NCBI RefSeq assembly: GCF_934630535.1 | Contig: NZ_CAKTVU010000009.1 | Coordinates: 1-64,000 of the forward strand | Direction: 5' to 3' | Source of the DNA: an uncultured Senegalimassilia sp. | GTDB taxonomy: Bacteria; Actinomycetota; Coriobacteriia; Coriobacteriales; Eggerthellaceae | DNA length: 64,000 bases | Part shown: piece after piece, positions 34,819 to 43,102 of the stretch | Layout: each line of letters starts with the position of its first letter | Numbering within the stretch: the stretch's first letter is position 1 | The notes under the pieces: model-generated | Database searches by the model: none | The model's input: only the letters and a program-made list of their open reading frames with translations | What the model was told of the DNA's origin: nothing | Made by a program: the position numbers and the translations under genes

Positions 34819-35103
34819 GTCGCCTCCTTCAATTGGGGGGGCTTCAGCATAGCAAACGCACAGCTATGCCCAAGATTGCCGAAATGACTTCATCGACGAA
34901 CGGTTTCTCCTGGTAATTGGCACGCCCCATAGCGAAAAGGACATCTTGGGCCGCAAAGCGGAAACTCGCGCCGCGCCGCAATACCCCCGAAGCAACACCA
35001 GACCGGACCCGATATCGATTATGCAACTCAAGCAAGCACATCGTGGTGACCCTGCCGACGCACCACCGTAACGCTATCGACGCCCGCACCGCTTCGTTGC
35101 CAA
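34819..35103. other. Region with a doubtful 90-codon frame
   Basis: A minus-strand frame (34844-35116) ends 25 bases before the membrane protein gene, but its first codon lies inside the terminator hairpin at 35106-35138, it has no ribosome-binding site and its sequence resembles no family. It is probably non-coding and holds the promoter of the 34342-34818 gene. Confidence 0.35.
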
Positions 35104-35105
35104 AA

Positions 35106-35138
35106 AGGGCCAGCAACTCGAAACAAGTTGCTGGCCCT
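35106..35138 (-). terminator. Rho-independent terminator of the fucO-like gene
   Basis: Perfect 13-bp stem AGGGCCAGCAACT / AGTTGCTGGCCCT with a 7-base loop and a T5 tract on the minus strand. Confidence 0.9.
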
Positions 35139-35245
35139 TACCGTCGCTCAGACCGCTGGCCCTTTGGCGGCGTACTCACGCTCTCCTGCGTTTACGACCC
35201 TTCGCGCGCAGTCTTATCCATGAGGCCGCACCCGGAAACGCAACC

Positions 35246-36409
35246 TTACGCCATGACCTTGCGGAACAAGTCGACCACCTGGGCGTGGTCGGCTTCGCGG
35301 GGATTGCCCGGGAAGCAGGCATCGGCCATAGCGTCGGTTGCCAGCTGCTCGAGGTCTTCCGCCACCAAACCGTTGCAGGTATGCGGGATCTCCACGTCGG
35401 CGGACAGCTGGCGCACGGCGGCGATCGCCGCATCGGCAGCCTCTTCGGCGCTCATGCCGGCAACGTCGACGCCCATGGCGCGCGCCACGTCGACCAAACG
35501 CTCGGCGCACACCGGCTTGTTGAACTCCATGGCCACCGGCAACAGCATTGCGCACGCCACGCCGTGCGGCGTGTCGTAGTGCGCCGACAGCGTATGCGCC
35601 ATGGCATGATCGATGCCCAGGCCGACGTTGGAGAAGCCCATGCCGGCGACGTACTGGCCAAGCGCCATGCCCTCGCGGCCGGCGCCCGGCTTGCCCGACT
35701 TCGCCTCGGCGTATGCCGCGCGCAGGTTCTTCGAGATCAGCTCGATGGCCTTCAGATGGAACATGTCGGACAGCTCCCACGCGCCCTTCGTGGTGTAGCC
35801 CTCGATGGCGTGCGTGAGCGCGTCCATGCCCGTGGCCGCGGTCAGGCCCGCCGGCATGCTGGCCATCATGTCGGGGTCGACCACCGCCACGTCGGGGATA
35901 TCGTTGACGTCGACGCACACGAACTTGCGCACCTTTTCGGGGTCGGTGATCACATAGTTGATGGTAACCTCGGCCGCCGTGCCCGCCGTGGTGGGGACGG
36001 CGATGGTGAACGTGGCGTGGTTCTTCGTGGGCGCGACGCCTTCAAGCGAGACCACGTCGGCGAACTCGGGGTTCTCCGCGATGATGCCGATGCCCTTGGC
36101 GGTATCCATAGCCGAACCGCCGCCCACGGCGACGACCATGTCGGCGCCGGAAGCCTTGAACGCAGCCACGCCGTCCTGCACGTTTTTGATGGTGGGGTTG
36201 GGCTTGATCTGGTCGTAGAGCCCCCACGGGATGCCTGCCTCGTCGAGCTTGGCCGTCACCTTGCCCGTGACGCCAAATCTCACCAGGTCAGGGTCGGAGC
36301 ACACGAACGCCTTCGCGAAGCCGCGACGCGTGATCTCGCCGGGAATCTCCCCGATCGCACCGGCGCCGTGATACGAGATGTTGTTGAGCACGAAACGATT
36401 GACCGCCAT
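35246..36409 (-). CDS. fucO: Iron-containing alcohol dehydrogenase, lactaldehyde/propanediol oxidoreductase (FucO) type
   Basis: 387 residues, the usual length of group III iron alcohol dehydrogenases. It follows E. coli FucO closely: GGGSAMDTAKGIGIIAENPE, IPTTAGTAAEVTINYVITD-like AVPTTAGTAAEVTINYVITD, ATGMDALTHAIEGYTTKGAW and ALGQYVAGMGFSNVGLGIDH. The metal ligands are D and H of MDALTH, the histidine of DHAMAH and that of TPHG. It reduces lactaldehyde or a short aldehyde (including acetaldehyde) with NADH, so it could dispose of aldehyde from the amine cluster or from deoxysugar breakdown. It is a single-gene unit with its own terminator. AGGGGG precedes the ATG. Confidence 0.9.
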   Translation of the reverse strand: MAVNRFVLNNISYHGAGAIGEIPGEITRRGFAKAFVCSDPDLVRFGVTGKVTAKLDEAGIPWGLYDQIKPNPTIKNVQDGVAAFKASGADMVVAVGGGSAMDTAKGIGIIAENPEFADVVSLEGVAPTKNHATFTIAVPTTAGTAAEVTINYVITDPEKVRKFVCVDVNDIPDVAVVDPDMMASMPAGLTAATGMDALTHAIEGYTTKGAWELSDMFHLKAIELISKNLRAAYAEAKSGKPGAGREGMALGQYVAGMGFSNVGLGIDHAMAHTLSAHYDTPHGVACAMLLPVAMEFNKPVCAERLVDVARAMGVDVAGMSAEEAADAAIAAVRQLSADVEIPHTCNGLVAEDLEQLATDAMADACFPGNPREADHAQVVDLFRKVMA

Positions 36410-36611
36410 GGCGGCACCCCCTTTACCTGAGCGGGCTAGCGGTTTTCCCTTGACGAAGCCCGCACCGTTACAGCTGCTGTCAGTGTAACGCTAAAGCCCG
36501 CCGTTTACCGGAGAAATCGCAACGCTCACGGTAACGATTAGGTGGCAAAGCGAACGGGAACGAGTCGCGGGAGTGCCTGCCAGAAACTCTCATCAAGTAA
36601 AATCACTTATG

Positions 36612-36658
36612 AGGCTGCGGCACGCCCCGACCTTCGAATCGGGACACGGCCGCAGCCT
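36612..36658. terminator. Hairpin upstream of fucO, possible terminator
   Basis: AGGCTGCGGC (36612-36621) pairs with GCCGCAGCCT (36649-36658), with an inner CCCGA/TCGGG stem; followed by TGTTTCGC. No gene clearly reads into it. Confidence 0.4.
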
Positions 36659-36757
36659 TGTTTCGCCCCCTGTTCACCCTGCGTTAGCGGAAGTCGCGCA
36701 GGCATCTGGTGTCCTTCGCGAGGACGCAACAGGCTCACGCTTGGCCACGACCCCGCT

Positions 36758-36930
36758 ACTTCTGGGCGGTTTTGCAGGCTGCGAAAACATGAGTGCGTTC
36801 ATGGGATTTTCTTGACCAGGGGTTTTCTTGCGGCCTATTTGGCGAATGCGAAAATGACGCGCGAAAATCACCCAGAAGTGCGGTTTCAAAGCGAAAACGA
36901 GGGCCAAAACCTGCGAAACCGCCCAGAAGT
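36758..36930 (+). repeat. Dispersed inverted-repeat element, family R3, copy 3
   Basis: 173 bp bounded by ACTTCTGGGCGGTTTTGCAG (36758-36777) and its complement (36911-36930, one mismatch). Interior: CTTGACCAGGGGTTTTCTTG at 36811-36830 and a further CACCCAGAAGTGCGGTTT at 36869-36886. It forms the first part of a ~320-bp composite (36745-37061) that recurs at 40034-40321. Confidence 0.85.
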
Positions 36931-37034
36931 CAACCAGAGGCGGCAACCATGCCCAGGGTATAAGCGCGCACGAATGAGCCGCGGACGGGGCTGCGGGCCA
37001 GATTGGGCTGGGTAAATGCTCGCACGATCCGCGC

Positions 37035-37061
37035 GTGAACACACCTCCGTCCCCTGTTCAC
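37035..37061. repeat. REP-like repeat, family R2, copy 2
   Basis: 27 bp with complementary ends GTGAACA ... TGTTCAC and core CTCCGTCCCC. It closes the composite repeat begun at 36745. Confidence 0.75.
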
Positions 37062-37086
37062 CGAAGTCAACCAGAGGCAGCAAAAA

Positions 37087-37111
37087 CCCCTGCTGGGATT
37101 CCCAGCAGGGG
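37087..37111 (-). terminator. Rho-independent terminator of the first cytochrome-flavoprotein operon
   Basis: Perfect 12-bp stem CCCCTGCTGGGA / TCCCAGCAGGGG followed on the minus strand by T5. Confidence 0.92.
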
Positions 37112-37159
37112 CTCGCAAGCGGGGTGGGCTCACAGCACGCTCGGCGGCGCGCTCCTTCC

Positions 37160-37927
37160 CTACTCGACTGCCGTGGGCTCTAGGGCCTCGGCTTCCTTGT
37201 AGCTGATCCAGCCATCGGGGATGGTGGCGTCGCTGTGGCACTTGCTGCAGTACACGGTGGATGCGCGGTGCGCCTTGTGGCACTCGTTGCAGGCGACCTC
37301 GCCGTGCTCCTGCACGTGCGGGTTGCGCTTCATGTAGCTGGTCTTCTCCACCAGGTCATCGCGAGTCATGGTGGAGCCGTCGTCGTTGACGTGGCAACCC
37401 GAGTTCAGGCAGAACGCCTCGCTGGCGATGCCGCGCGCGGCGGTCAGGTCGGACAGCGACTTCTCCTCGGGCACGAAGCGCTCATCGACGGTCTGCACGA
37501 CGCTGTAGCTGCCGGTCAACCAGCCCAAACCCTCGGTGACCTGCTCCGACATCTGCGGCACGTGGCAACCGACGCACGTGATGCCCTCCTGGGCGTGCAC
37601 CGGCGCCAGCATGCTGGACGCGTCGGCGACCTGGTTGCCCCACTTGTCCGTGGCGGCCTCGCCCGGCGTGGATTCGTACGTGGTCAGGTAGCCGTCCATG
37701 GGCGTGTGGCAGATCGCGCTGCAGAAGCTGGGCTGCTCATGCCACACCATGAAACCCGCTCCGGCCGCTACCAGCACCACGGCCACGGTGGCCACAACCG
37801 CCGTCACCTTGCGGCAGCTACGCTTGCGCGACGGGGTCGCGCCCGCTGCACCAGCCGCGCCCGCGGCGTCGCCAGCAACCTTCTCATCTGCGGAAACGGT
37901 TTCCGTAACCTTGTTCTCGTCGGTCAT
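37160..37927 (-). CDS. Membrane-anchored multihaem c-type cytochrome with unusual haem motifs
   Basis: 255 residues. A cytoplasmic N-terminus of about 40 residues, one membrane helix (VTAVVATVAVVLVAAGAGFM) and an extracytoplasmic domain. Five cysteine-histidine motifs are visible: FCSAICH, CVGCH, FCLNSGCH, CNECH and CSKCH. Three are standard CxxCH; the first has three and the third four residues between cysteines. The fold resembles NapC/NrfH-type quinol-oxidising cytochromes. It would pass electrons from menaquinol to the flavoprotein encoded 9 bases upstream. Such flavoprotein-cytochrome pairs are known in gut Eggerthellaceae as respiratory reductases of small organic molecules. Confidence 0.87.
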   Translation of the reverse strand: MTDENKVTETVSADEKVAGDAAGAAGAAGATPSRKRSCRKVTAVVATVAVVLVAAGAGFMVWHEQPSFCSAICHTPMDGYLTTYESTPGEAATDKWGNQVADASSMLAPVHAQEGITCVGCHVPQMSEQVTEGLGWLTGSYSVVQTVDERFVPEEKSLSDLTAARGIASEAFCLNSGCHVNDDGSTMTRDDLVEKTSYMKRNPHVQEHGEVACNECHKAHRASTVYCSKCHSDATIPDGWISYKEAEALEPTAVE

Positions 37928-37936
37928 GGCAGCCTC

Positions 37937-39721
37937 CTACTTGCCCGCCGCGGCGTTCTCGCCGGCGATCTTTCCGAACACCATGCACATGCCGGCGGAC
38001 AGGCCCTTGAGCGAGATGGGGTACTGCACGTTGAAGCGGCCGCCCTGCGGGGCGCCGGCCACGTACAGGCCGGAGATTACCTCGCGCTCGGTGTTGTACA
38101 CGTGGCAGTCGCTGTCGGACTCCAGGCCGCCCAGGTTCGCCAGCGTGAGCGCCACGCCGCACTCGGCGGCGTAAAACGGCCCGTTCTCCAGGGCGAACAG
38201 ACGCTGGCTGCTCTTGCCGAAGTCGTCGTCGGAGCCGGCCTTCGCCAGCTGGTTGTAGCGCTCGATGGACCCCTTCGCCACCTGGGCGTCCATGCCGTCG
38301 ATCTTCGCCAGCAGCTCGTCGATGGTGTCGGCCTTCAGGCAGCGGCCCTCGGCCACGGCGGCCTCGATGTCGGCCGGGCAGCGCACGTTGATCTTCAGGC
38401 CAGCCGGCGTCCAGTCCGGCAGCGCCTCGTCCTTGTAGATGCAGGCGATGCCGTGGGCGGCCGGGAAGTACTTGAGTTGCTCAGGCCAAGAGCTGTCGAA
38501 GAACTGATAGGCTTTGCGCTGCGGCTGGAGCTCGACCTGGTTCTCAAGCTGCTGACCAGGCACGTCCTCGTTCATGAAGCGCTTGCCGTGCAGGTTCAGC
38601 CACAAAAAGCCGTTATTGCCGATGACGCCGCGGCCGTCGGAGCCGGCGCCGCCGCCCATGTGGTGGATCATCGGCGCGTGCCACTGCTCCACCGCCGCGC
38701 CGGCCCACACGCCCATCTTGTGGCCATCGCCGACGTTGGTGTAGTTGCCCTGCGCGTCCAGGTCCAGCGACAGGATCTGGTTGCCGTTCTCGACGCACGC
38801 GGGGGCGAAGTACTTCATCATGTCCTCGTTGGCTAGGTAGTCGCCCGTGGCCAGAATGACGCTTTTCGCATTGATCTTCAGGTACTTGCCCGCGCCGGTG
38901 TCCTGCGCGTAGATGCCCGCGATGCTGCCGTCATCGGCCGTGATGAGCTTCACGCCCTTCGTGTTGTAGCGAACCTCGGCGCCGGCCTCCCGTGCGCGCT
39001 TGAGGTTGTCGGCCATGGCCGTGGCCAGGCTGGAGAAGCCCACCGACGTGGGGTAGCACGGCATGTCCTCTTTCGTGTAGTCGTACGTCTCCAGCATGGG
39101 ATAAAAGTACGGGTACAGGTAGTGGGCGCGGTTGGCCTCGGGGACCTCCTCATAGGTCTCGGACGCGATGTACATGTCCGGGCACCCCTTGACGAACCAG
39201 TCGAACGCCTTGCCCGACTCGTCGCAATAACGGCTGATTATGCCGAAGTTGGAGTGGTGACTCCCCTCCTCCATGTGCATGTTGACCACCATGTGCTTGT
39301 CCAGGAAGCCGTCGCCGCGCTCCCACTTGGCCATGGTCTCGCCGCCTAGGATGGCCATGTCGCTGGCCACGCTGTTGAGCTGGGCGGATGCCTCGATGGC
39401 GATGACCTTCGCGCCGGCTTCGGCAGCCGCGCGCGTTGCGGGGACGCCCGCGCAGCCAAGGCCCACGACCACGACGTCGGCGTCAAGCGTCTCGGCCACG
39501 TCGCTGTCGGAGATAGACGGCGCCTCGCCGAGCCACGGCATGGCGCCCGTGCCGTCGAAGCCCATCGTCTGGCCATTGCCCGAGCCCGCCGCGCCAGCGG
39601 CACCGCCCGCAACGCCGACCACCTTCGGAGCGCAGCCCGTCAGGCCCGCGCCGGCAAGCGCCGCGCTGATGGCGGCAGCGCCGGTCAGGAAGCTGCGGCG
39701 GCTGATTCCGGATTTGTCCAT
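37937..39721 (-). CDS. Tat-lipoprotein FAD-dependent fumarate-reductase-like flavoprotein
   Basis: 594 residues. Tat signal ISRRSFLTGAAAISAALAG with lipobox LTGC, so anchored outside the membrane. FAD-binding domain VVVVGLGCAGVPATRAAAEA with IAIEAS, then GDYLANEDMMKYFAP, HKMGVWAGAAVEQWHAPM and the closing SLKGLSAGMCMVFGKIAGEN. The family reduces C=C bonds of small acids (fumarate, urocanate, cinnamates and others). The segment after GKRFMNE reads DVPGQQLENQ, so the TTRD motif carrying the catalytic arginine of fumarate reductase FccA is absent; the substrate is probably not fumarate. ATG at 39721 has GGAAGGA upstream. Partner: the adjacent cytochrome. Confidence 0.88.
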   Translation of the reverse strand: MDKSGISRRSFLTGAAAISAALAGAGLTGCAPKVVGVAGGAAGAAGSGNGQTMGFDGTGAMPWLGEAPSISDSDVAETLDADVVVVGLGCAGVPATRAAAEAGAKVIAIEASAQLNSVASDMAILGGETMAKWERGDGFLDKHMVVNMHMEEGSHHSNFGIISRYCDESGKAFDWFVKGCPDMYIASETYEEVPEANRAHYLYPYFYPMLETYDYTKEDMPCYPTSVGFSSLATAMADNLKRAREAGAEVRYNTKGVKLITADDGSIAGIYAQDTGAGKYLKINAKSVILATGDYLANEDMMKYFAPACVENGNQILSLDLDAQGNYTNVGDGHKMGVWAGAAVEQWHAPMIHHMGGGAGSDGRGVIGNNGFLWLNLHGKRFMNEDVPGQQLENQVELQPQRKAYQFFDSSWPEQLKYFPAAHGIACIYKDEALPDWTPAGLKINVRCPADIEAAVAEGRCLKADTIDELLAKIDGMDAQVAKGSIERYNQLAKAGSDDDFGKSSQRLFALENGPFYAAECGVALTLANLGGLESDSDCHVYNTEREVISGLYVAGAPQGGRFNVQYPISLKGLSAGMCMVFGKIAGENAAAGK

Positions 39722-40047
39722 GTTGTTCCTTCCTCTCGCTTGCGCCCACCTGCTGTTTTGCTGCGGCGACGACGCGATTCGGCGCGTCGGTTCGCAGCCC
39801 CCTTCGGAGCAGACGGGCAACGTGCGCCCCGACGAAAGCGCGAAGTTTCGCGGGACGCTTCGAGCAAACGCCCTATGCGCGCTCGACCCTACGAGGGGGA
39901 TTATGGGAAGCGTAGATTGAGGGAGGAATGGACCTAAACGGTGTTTTGTAAAGCGGGCACTTTACTTTTCTGATGTTTCGTCAACTTGTCTGTTACGTAG
40001 CTTCGTGCTGAGGGCTTGTTCACGTCCCCGTCTGCCACGACCCCGTT

Positions 40048-40220
40048 ACTTCTGGGCGGTTTTGCAGGCTGCAAAATCATAAGCGTATGATTGGGATTTT
40101 GCTGACCAGGGGTTTTCTTGCGACATATTTGGCGAACGCGAAAAATGACGCGGAAAACCACCCAGAAGTGCGTTTTCAGAGGGAAAACGAGGGCCAAAAC
40201 CTGCGAAACGGTCCAGAAGT
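40048..40220 (+). repeat. Dispersed inverted-repeat element, family R3, copy 4
   Basis: 173 bp, same orientation as copy 3 and about 85 percent alike by eye. Ends ACTTCTGGGCGGTTTTGCAG (40048-40067) and CTGCGAAACGGTCCAGAAGT (40201-40220). Interior GCTGACCAGGGGTTTTCTTG at 40101-40120. It belongs to the composite 40034-40321. Confidence 0.85.
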
Positions 40221-40294
40221 CGACCGGCGGCGGCAATCAGCCCCGGATATAGCACGCGCAAAGAGGGCTGTGGAAATGCTCGCACGATCCGCGC

Positions 40295-40321
40295 GTGAAC
40301 GCACCTCCGTCCCCTGTTCAC
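40295..40321. repeat. REP-like repeat, family R2, copy 3
   Basis: GTGAACGCACCTCCGTCCCC then TGTTCAC, one change from the palindromic form at 37035. It ends the second composite repeat. Confidence 0.75.
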
Positions 40322-40370
40322 GAGGGGCGTCGGCTACGCAGGCGACAACGGAACGCCCACGGAGGGCCGG

Positions 40371-40901
40371 CTACTCGAAAAACCTTGCAACCCCGACGGG
40401 GATGCACTGGCGGATGAGGCTTACCAGCTCGGCGTCCTCGAAGTCCATGCCCTGGTCGAACCAATGGCGCGTGCAGCCTGCGCAGCCTTTCGAGAAGAAG
40501 TCCAGGCAGAACCCCGTTTCCCCCTGATCGAGCACGCCGAACACGCGCACGCGCGCGCCGTACGCGTCGCGCAGCGCGTGGTGCATCACGCGATACAGGC
40601 TGTTCACGTCCTGGGAGGTGAAGGCGTTGCGCAAAAACGTCTTGCGCTCATGGCACAGCTGGAGGAACTCGATGTAGCACTCGTCGAAGGGCGCAAGCGT
40701 CCCCATGCGCTCGAAAGGGGCGGCGAACATGTCGCGGAAACAGTACTCCATCAGGTGATACTTGTCGGAGAAGTGGTGATAGAAGGTCTGCTTGCTCACG
40801 CCGGCCGCGGCGGCGATCTCGGCGACGCGCACCTGGTCGAGCGGCTTGCATTCCATCAGGCCCGTGAGCGCATCCGCCAACAGCCGCTTCGAATCCGCCA
40901 T
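40371..40901 (-). CDS. TetR/AcrR-family transcriptional regulator
   Basis: 176 residues. The N-terminal helix-turn-helix is clear (LADALTGLMECKPLDQVRVA, then AAAGVSKQTFYHHFSDKYHL), followed by a helical ligand domain with a DhaS-like look and a C-terminal GVARFFE. ATG at 40901 is fixed by AAGGAGG 6 bases upstream; upstream in-frame codons would not belong. It may control the flavoprotein-cytochrome operon on its one side or trmO, which is divergent; the 143-base gap to trmO would hold both promoters. Confidence 0.88.
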   Translation of the reverse strand: MADSKRLLADALTGLMECKPLDQVRVAEIAAAAGVSKQTFYHHFSDKYHLMEYCFRDMFAAPFERMGTLAPFDECYIEFLQLCHERKTFLRNAFTSQDVNSLYRVMHHALRDAYGARVRVFGVLDQGETGFCLDFFSKGCAGCTRHWFDQGMDFEDAELVSLIRQCIPVGVARFFE

Positions 40902-41031
40902 GAATGCCTCCTTCGCCGAGCGGCACCGGACGCCGCATTTGATACTTTCATAGTAGTAAATACCGGCGGATTCCAACGCAAATGCCGCAGAACCTTCGGC
41001 GAGCGGCGCGGCCGGGCGCAGCGCGCCGCGA

Positions 41032-41044
41032 TACAATAGCGCGC
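41032..41044 (+). promoter_or_regulatory. -10 box for a probably leaderless trmO transcript
   Basis: TACAAT at 41032-41037 ends 7 bases before the ATG at 41045, and there is no ribosome-binding site, so transcription likely begins at the start codon. Confidence 0.5.
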
Positions 41045-42097
41045 ATGAAACCTATTGCTCGCATACATACCGATTTGCCGCAGAAGTTCGGCATCCCCCG
41101 CAACAGCTTCCTTGCCCCGCATCTGCAAGGGTGCATCGTGTTCGAGCCGGAATACGCGCTGAATAGCGCCGTTGCCGGAATAGACAGCTTCTCGCACCTG
41201 TGGCTGCTCTGGCGCTTCGAGAACGGCGAACCCGGCGGAGGCGTCGCCGACGTCGCCGGCGATAGCGCGCGAGCGGGCGCGACCGCGGGCGGAAGCAAGG
41301 CTGGTATCCCTAGCACGATAAGCGGAGAAGCACCCGATAGCAGTAGCGAGGGTGCCGCACTTCCGCATCCAACGGCAGGCAAGCAAGAAGCCGAAGATAG
41401 CATCGCAACACAAACGGCAGCCAAGAATACTGACAGTGAAGTCCCCGTTGGCGAAATCAGCGCCGAGGACGATGGCGCCGGGAGCGCCGCCGAATCCGCT
41501 TCCGCCCCGGCAAGGGAGAATACGCCCGTCGCCGACGTGGCCGACGCGCGAGCGGGCGCGGGGGCGGGCGGGAGCAAGACCGCACCTGCGACCAGCGCCC
41601 CCGCCGCCTCTCCCAAACCTGCGCGTTGGTCGCCTACTGTGCGGCCGCCGCGGCTGGGCGGCGCCGAGCGCGTGGGCGTGTTCGCCACGCGCAGCCCGTT
41701 CCGCCCGAACCCCATCGGGCTGACGTGCGTGAAGCTCGATCGCCTGGAGCTCACCGACGCCGGCCCCGTCATCCACGTGCTGGGTGCGGACCTGCGCGAC
41801 GGCACGCCCATCTACGACATCAAGCCCTACATCCCCTTCGCCGACTGCCATCCCGACGCGTGCGGCGGATGGATCGAAGACGCGCCCTGGCACGAGCTTG
41901 ACGTGGACTTTCCCGAGCAGCTGCAGGCCGAAGTGCCCGCCGGCAAGCTGCCCGGCCTGGCGGAGGTGCTGCGCCAGGACCCGCGCCGCGCCGGCAGCAA
42001 GCACGAGCCGACCCGTGTCTATCACCTGGCCTACGCGGGTCTGGACGTCGCCTTCACCGTGGACGGCGACGTCCTGCACGTGGTGTGCGTGAGCTAG
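41045..42097 (+). CDS. trmO: tRNA (N6-threonylcarbamoyladenosine37-N6)-methyltransferase TrmO with a long insert
   Basis: 350 residues. TrmO (TsaA/YaeB family) motifs: MKPIARIHTDLPQKFGIPRN, FSHLWLLWRF, ERVGVFATRSPFRPNPIGLT and YDIKPYIPFADCHPDACGGW. It methylates t6A37 of certain tRNAs with S-adenosylmethionine. Between LWLLWRFENGE (about residue 60) and GGAERVGVFATR (about residue 205) there is a ~140-residue Ala/Gly/Ser/Glu-rich insert that replaces a short loop and contains an internal imperfect duplication (VADVAGDSARAGATAGGSK and VADVADARAGAGAGGSK). The ATG at 41045 fits the -10 box just upstream. Confidence 0.9.
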   Translation: MKPIARIHTDLPQKFGIPRNSFLAPHLQGCIVFEPEYALNSAVAGIDSFSHLWLLWRFENGEPGGGVADVAGDSARAGATAGGSKAGIPSTISGEAPDSSSEGAALPHPTAGKQEAEDSIATQTAAKNTDSEVPVGEISAEDDGAGSAAESASAPARENTPVADVADARAGAGAGGSKTAPATSAPAASPKPARWSPTVRPPRLGGAERVGVFATRSPFRPNPIGLTCVKLDRLELTDAGPVIHVLGADLRDGTPIYDIKPYIPFADCHPDACGGWIEDAPWHELDVDFPEQLQAEVPAGKLPGLAEVLRQDPRRAGSKHEPTRVYHLAYAGLDVAFTVDGDVLHVVCVS

Positions 42098-42321
42098 CGG
42101 GGGCGCCCTACGTCCGCTGCCGCCAGCGCCCCGCCGTAGCAAGCAGCCTTTACGCGATACCACCAGCGTCCGTGGCCTCATCGCAGATCGCAACCCCATC
42201 GCCACCTGCGGTTTTCTTGCGAATCGCAACCGCTAGCGCAAGCCCGCGCCGCGTCCGCCCCGCCGCCGCGCCCGCGCCGCCAGCGCAGGCCCGCACCCTC
42301 GCCGGCGCTCCCGGCAACGCA
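42098..42321. other. Intergenic stretch after trmO
   Basis: Gene-free, GC-rich sequence between converging trmO and cytochrome genes. Apart from the cytochrome terminator at 42322 I see no feature. Confidence 0.4.
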
Positions 42322-42352
42322 AAGCGGGCCGCGTCCAAGACGCGACCCGCTT
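42322..42352 (-). terminator. Terminator of the second cytochrome-flavoprotein operon
   Basis: Stem AAGCGGGCCGCGTC / GACGCGACCCGCTT (14 bp, one mismatch) with a CAA loop; on the minus strand it ends GCTTTGCG. Confidence 0.65.
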
Positions 42353-42417
42353 CCCGCTCGGCAAGCTTCGGCTGGCGCATGACCCTCGAAGCCGCTACCT
42401 GCTCGCTAACCACTCGC

Positions 42418-43089
42418 TTACTGCTCGACCAGCTGGCCGTTGTTCACCTTGTAAGTGGTGCCGTCGATGACGACGTTCCAGCCGCTCGGCACGCTGGAGT
42501 ATGTGGCGTCCAGGTGGCACTGCGTGCAGTAAAACTCGCTGGTCTCGTGGGCCTTGTGGCAGTTTCCGCAGGCCACAACGCCGTGCTGGCTCCAATCATG
42601 CGGGTTGAACTCGCGATCGGCCGTGGCGGCGGTCAAGTCGTCGACGGTGTTGATGCCGTCGTGGCAGCCGCTCTTCAGGCAGAACTCGGCCGTCGGCAGC
42701 TCGCCGGAGCGGCTTTCGAGCATCTGCGTGTCGGAATCGAAGTTGTAGCTGCCGGAAATCCAGCTCATGCCTTCGGTCACCTGCTCGTCGATTTTGGCCT
42801 CGTGGCAGCTCAGGCAGTTCATGTCCGCATCAGCGCCATGGTAGGCGGCCAACATGGCGGTGCTTCCGCCATCGACCGGGCCGGCCTCGAAATCGGCAAC
42901 GTACTTGCTCATGGGCGTATGGCACACGGTCCCGCAGAAGCTGGGGCTGTTATGCCAGGCGAACATGCCGCATCCGGCCACGATAACCACCGCGACCACC
43001 ACGGCGGCGACGATGCGTCCGCGCGTCATGCCCTTCTTCGACGCAGGCTTGGCAGCTTGCTCGGCCGCCTTCTCAGTGTTCTCGCTCAT
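42418..43089 (-). CDS. Membrane-anchored multihaem c-type cytochrome, paralogue of the 37.2-kb one
   Basis: 223 residues, same plan as the cytochrome at 37160: basic N-terminus, one membrane helix (GRIVAAVVVAVVIVAGCGMF), then FCGTVCH, CLSCH, FCLKSGCH, CGNCH and CTQCH. The two non-standard spacings (CxxxCH and CxxxxCH) are at the same positions in both proteins, so they are real family features and not errors. ATG at 43089 is preferred because GGTGGAG precedes it. It starts 13 bases after the flavoprotein stop and would supply electrons to that protein. Confidence 0.87.
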   Translation of the reverse strand: MSENTEKAAEQAAKPASKKGMTRGRIVAAVVVAVVIVAGCGMFAWHNSPSFCGTVCHTPMSKYVADFEAGPVDGGSTAMLAAYHGADADMNCLSCHEAKIDEQVTEGMSWISGSYNFDSDTQMLESRSGELPTAEFCLKSGCHDGINTVDDLTAATADREFNPHDWSQHGVVACGNCHKAHETSEFYCTQCHLDATYSSVPSGWNVVIDGTTYKVNNGQLVEQ

Positions 43090-43102
43090 CTTCTCCACCT
43101 TC

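Noticed and set aside
34844..35116. A 90-codon minus-strand frame upstream of the small membrane protein
   Set aside because: Its start lies in the fucO terminator stem, there is no ribosome-binding site, and the sequence shows no family likeness.
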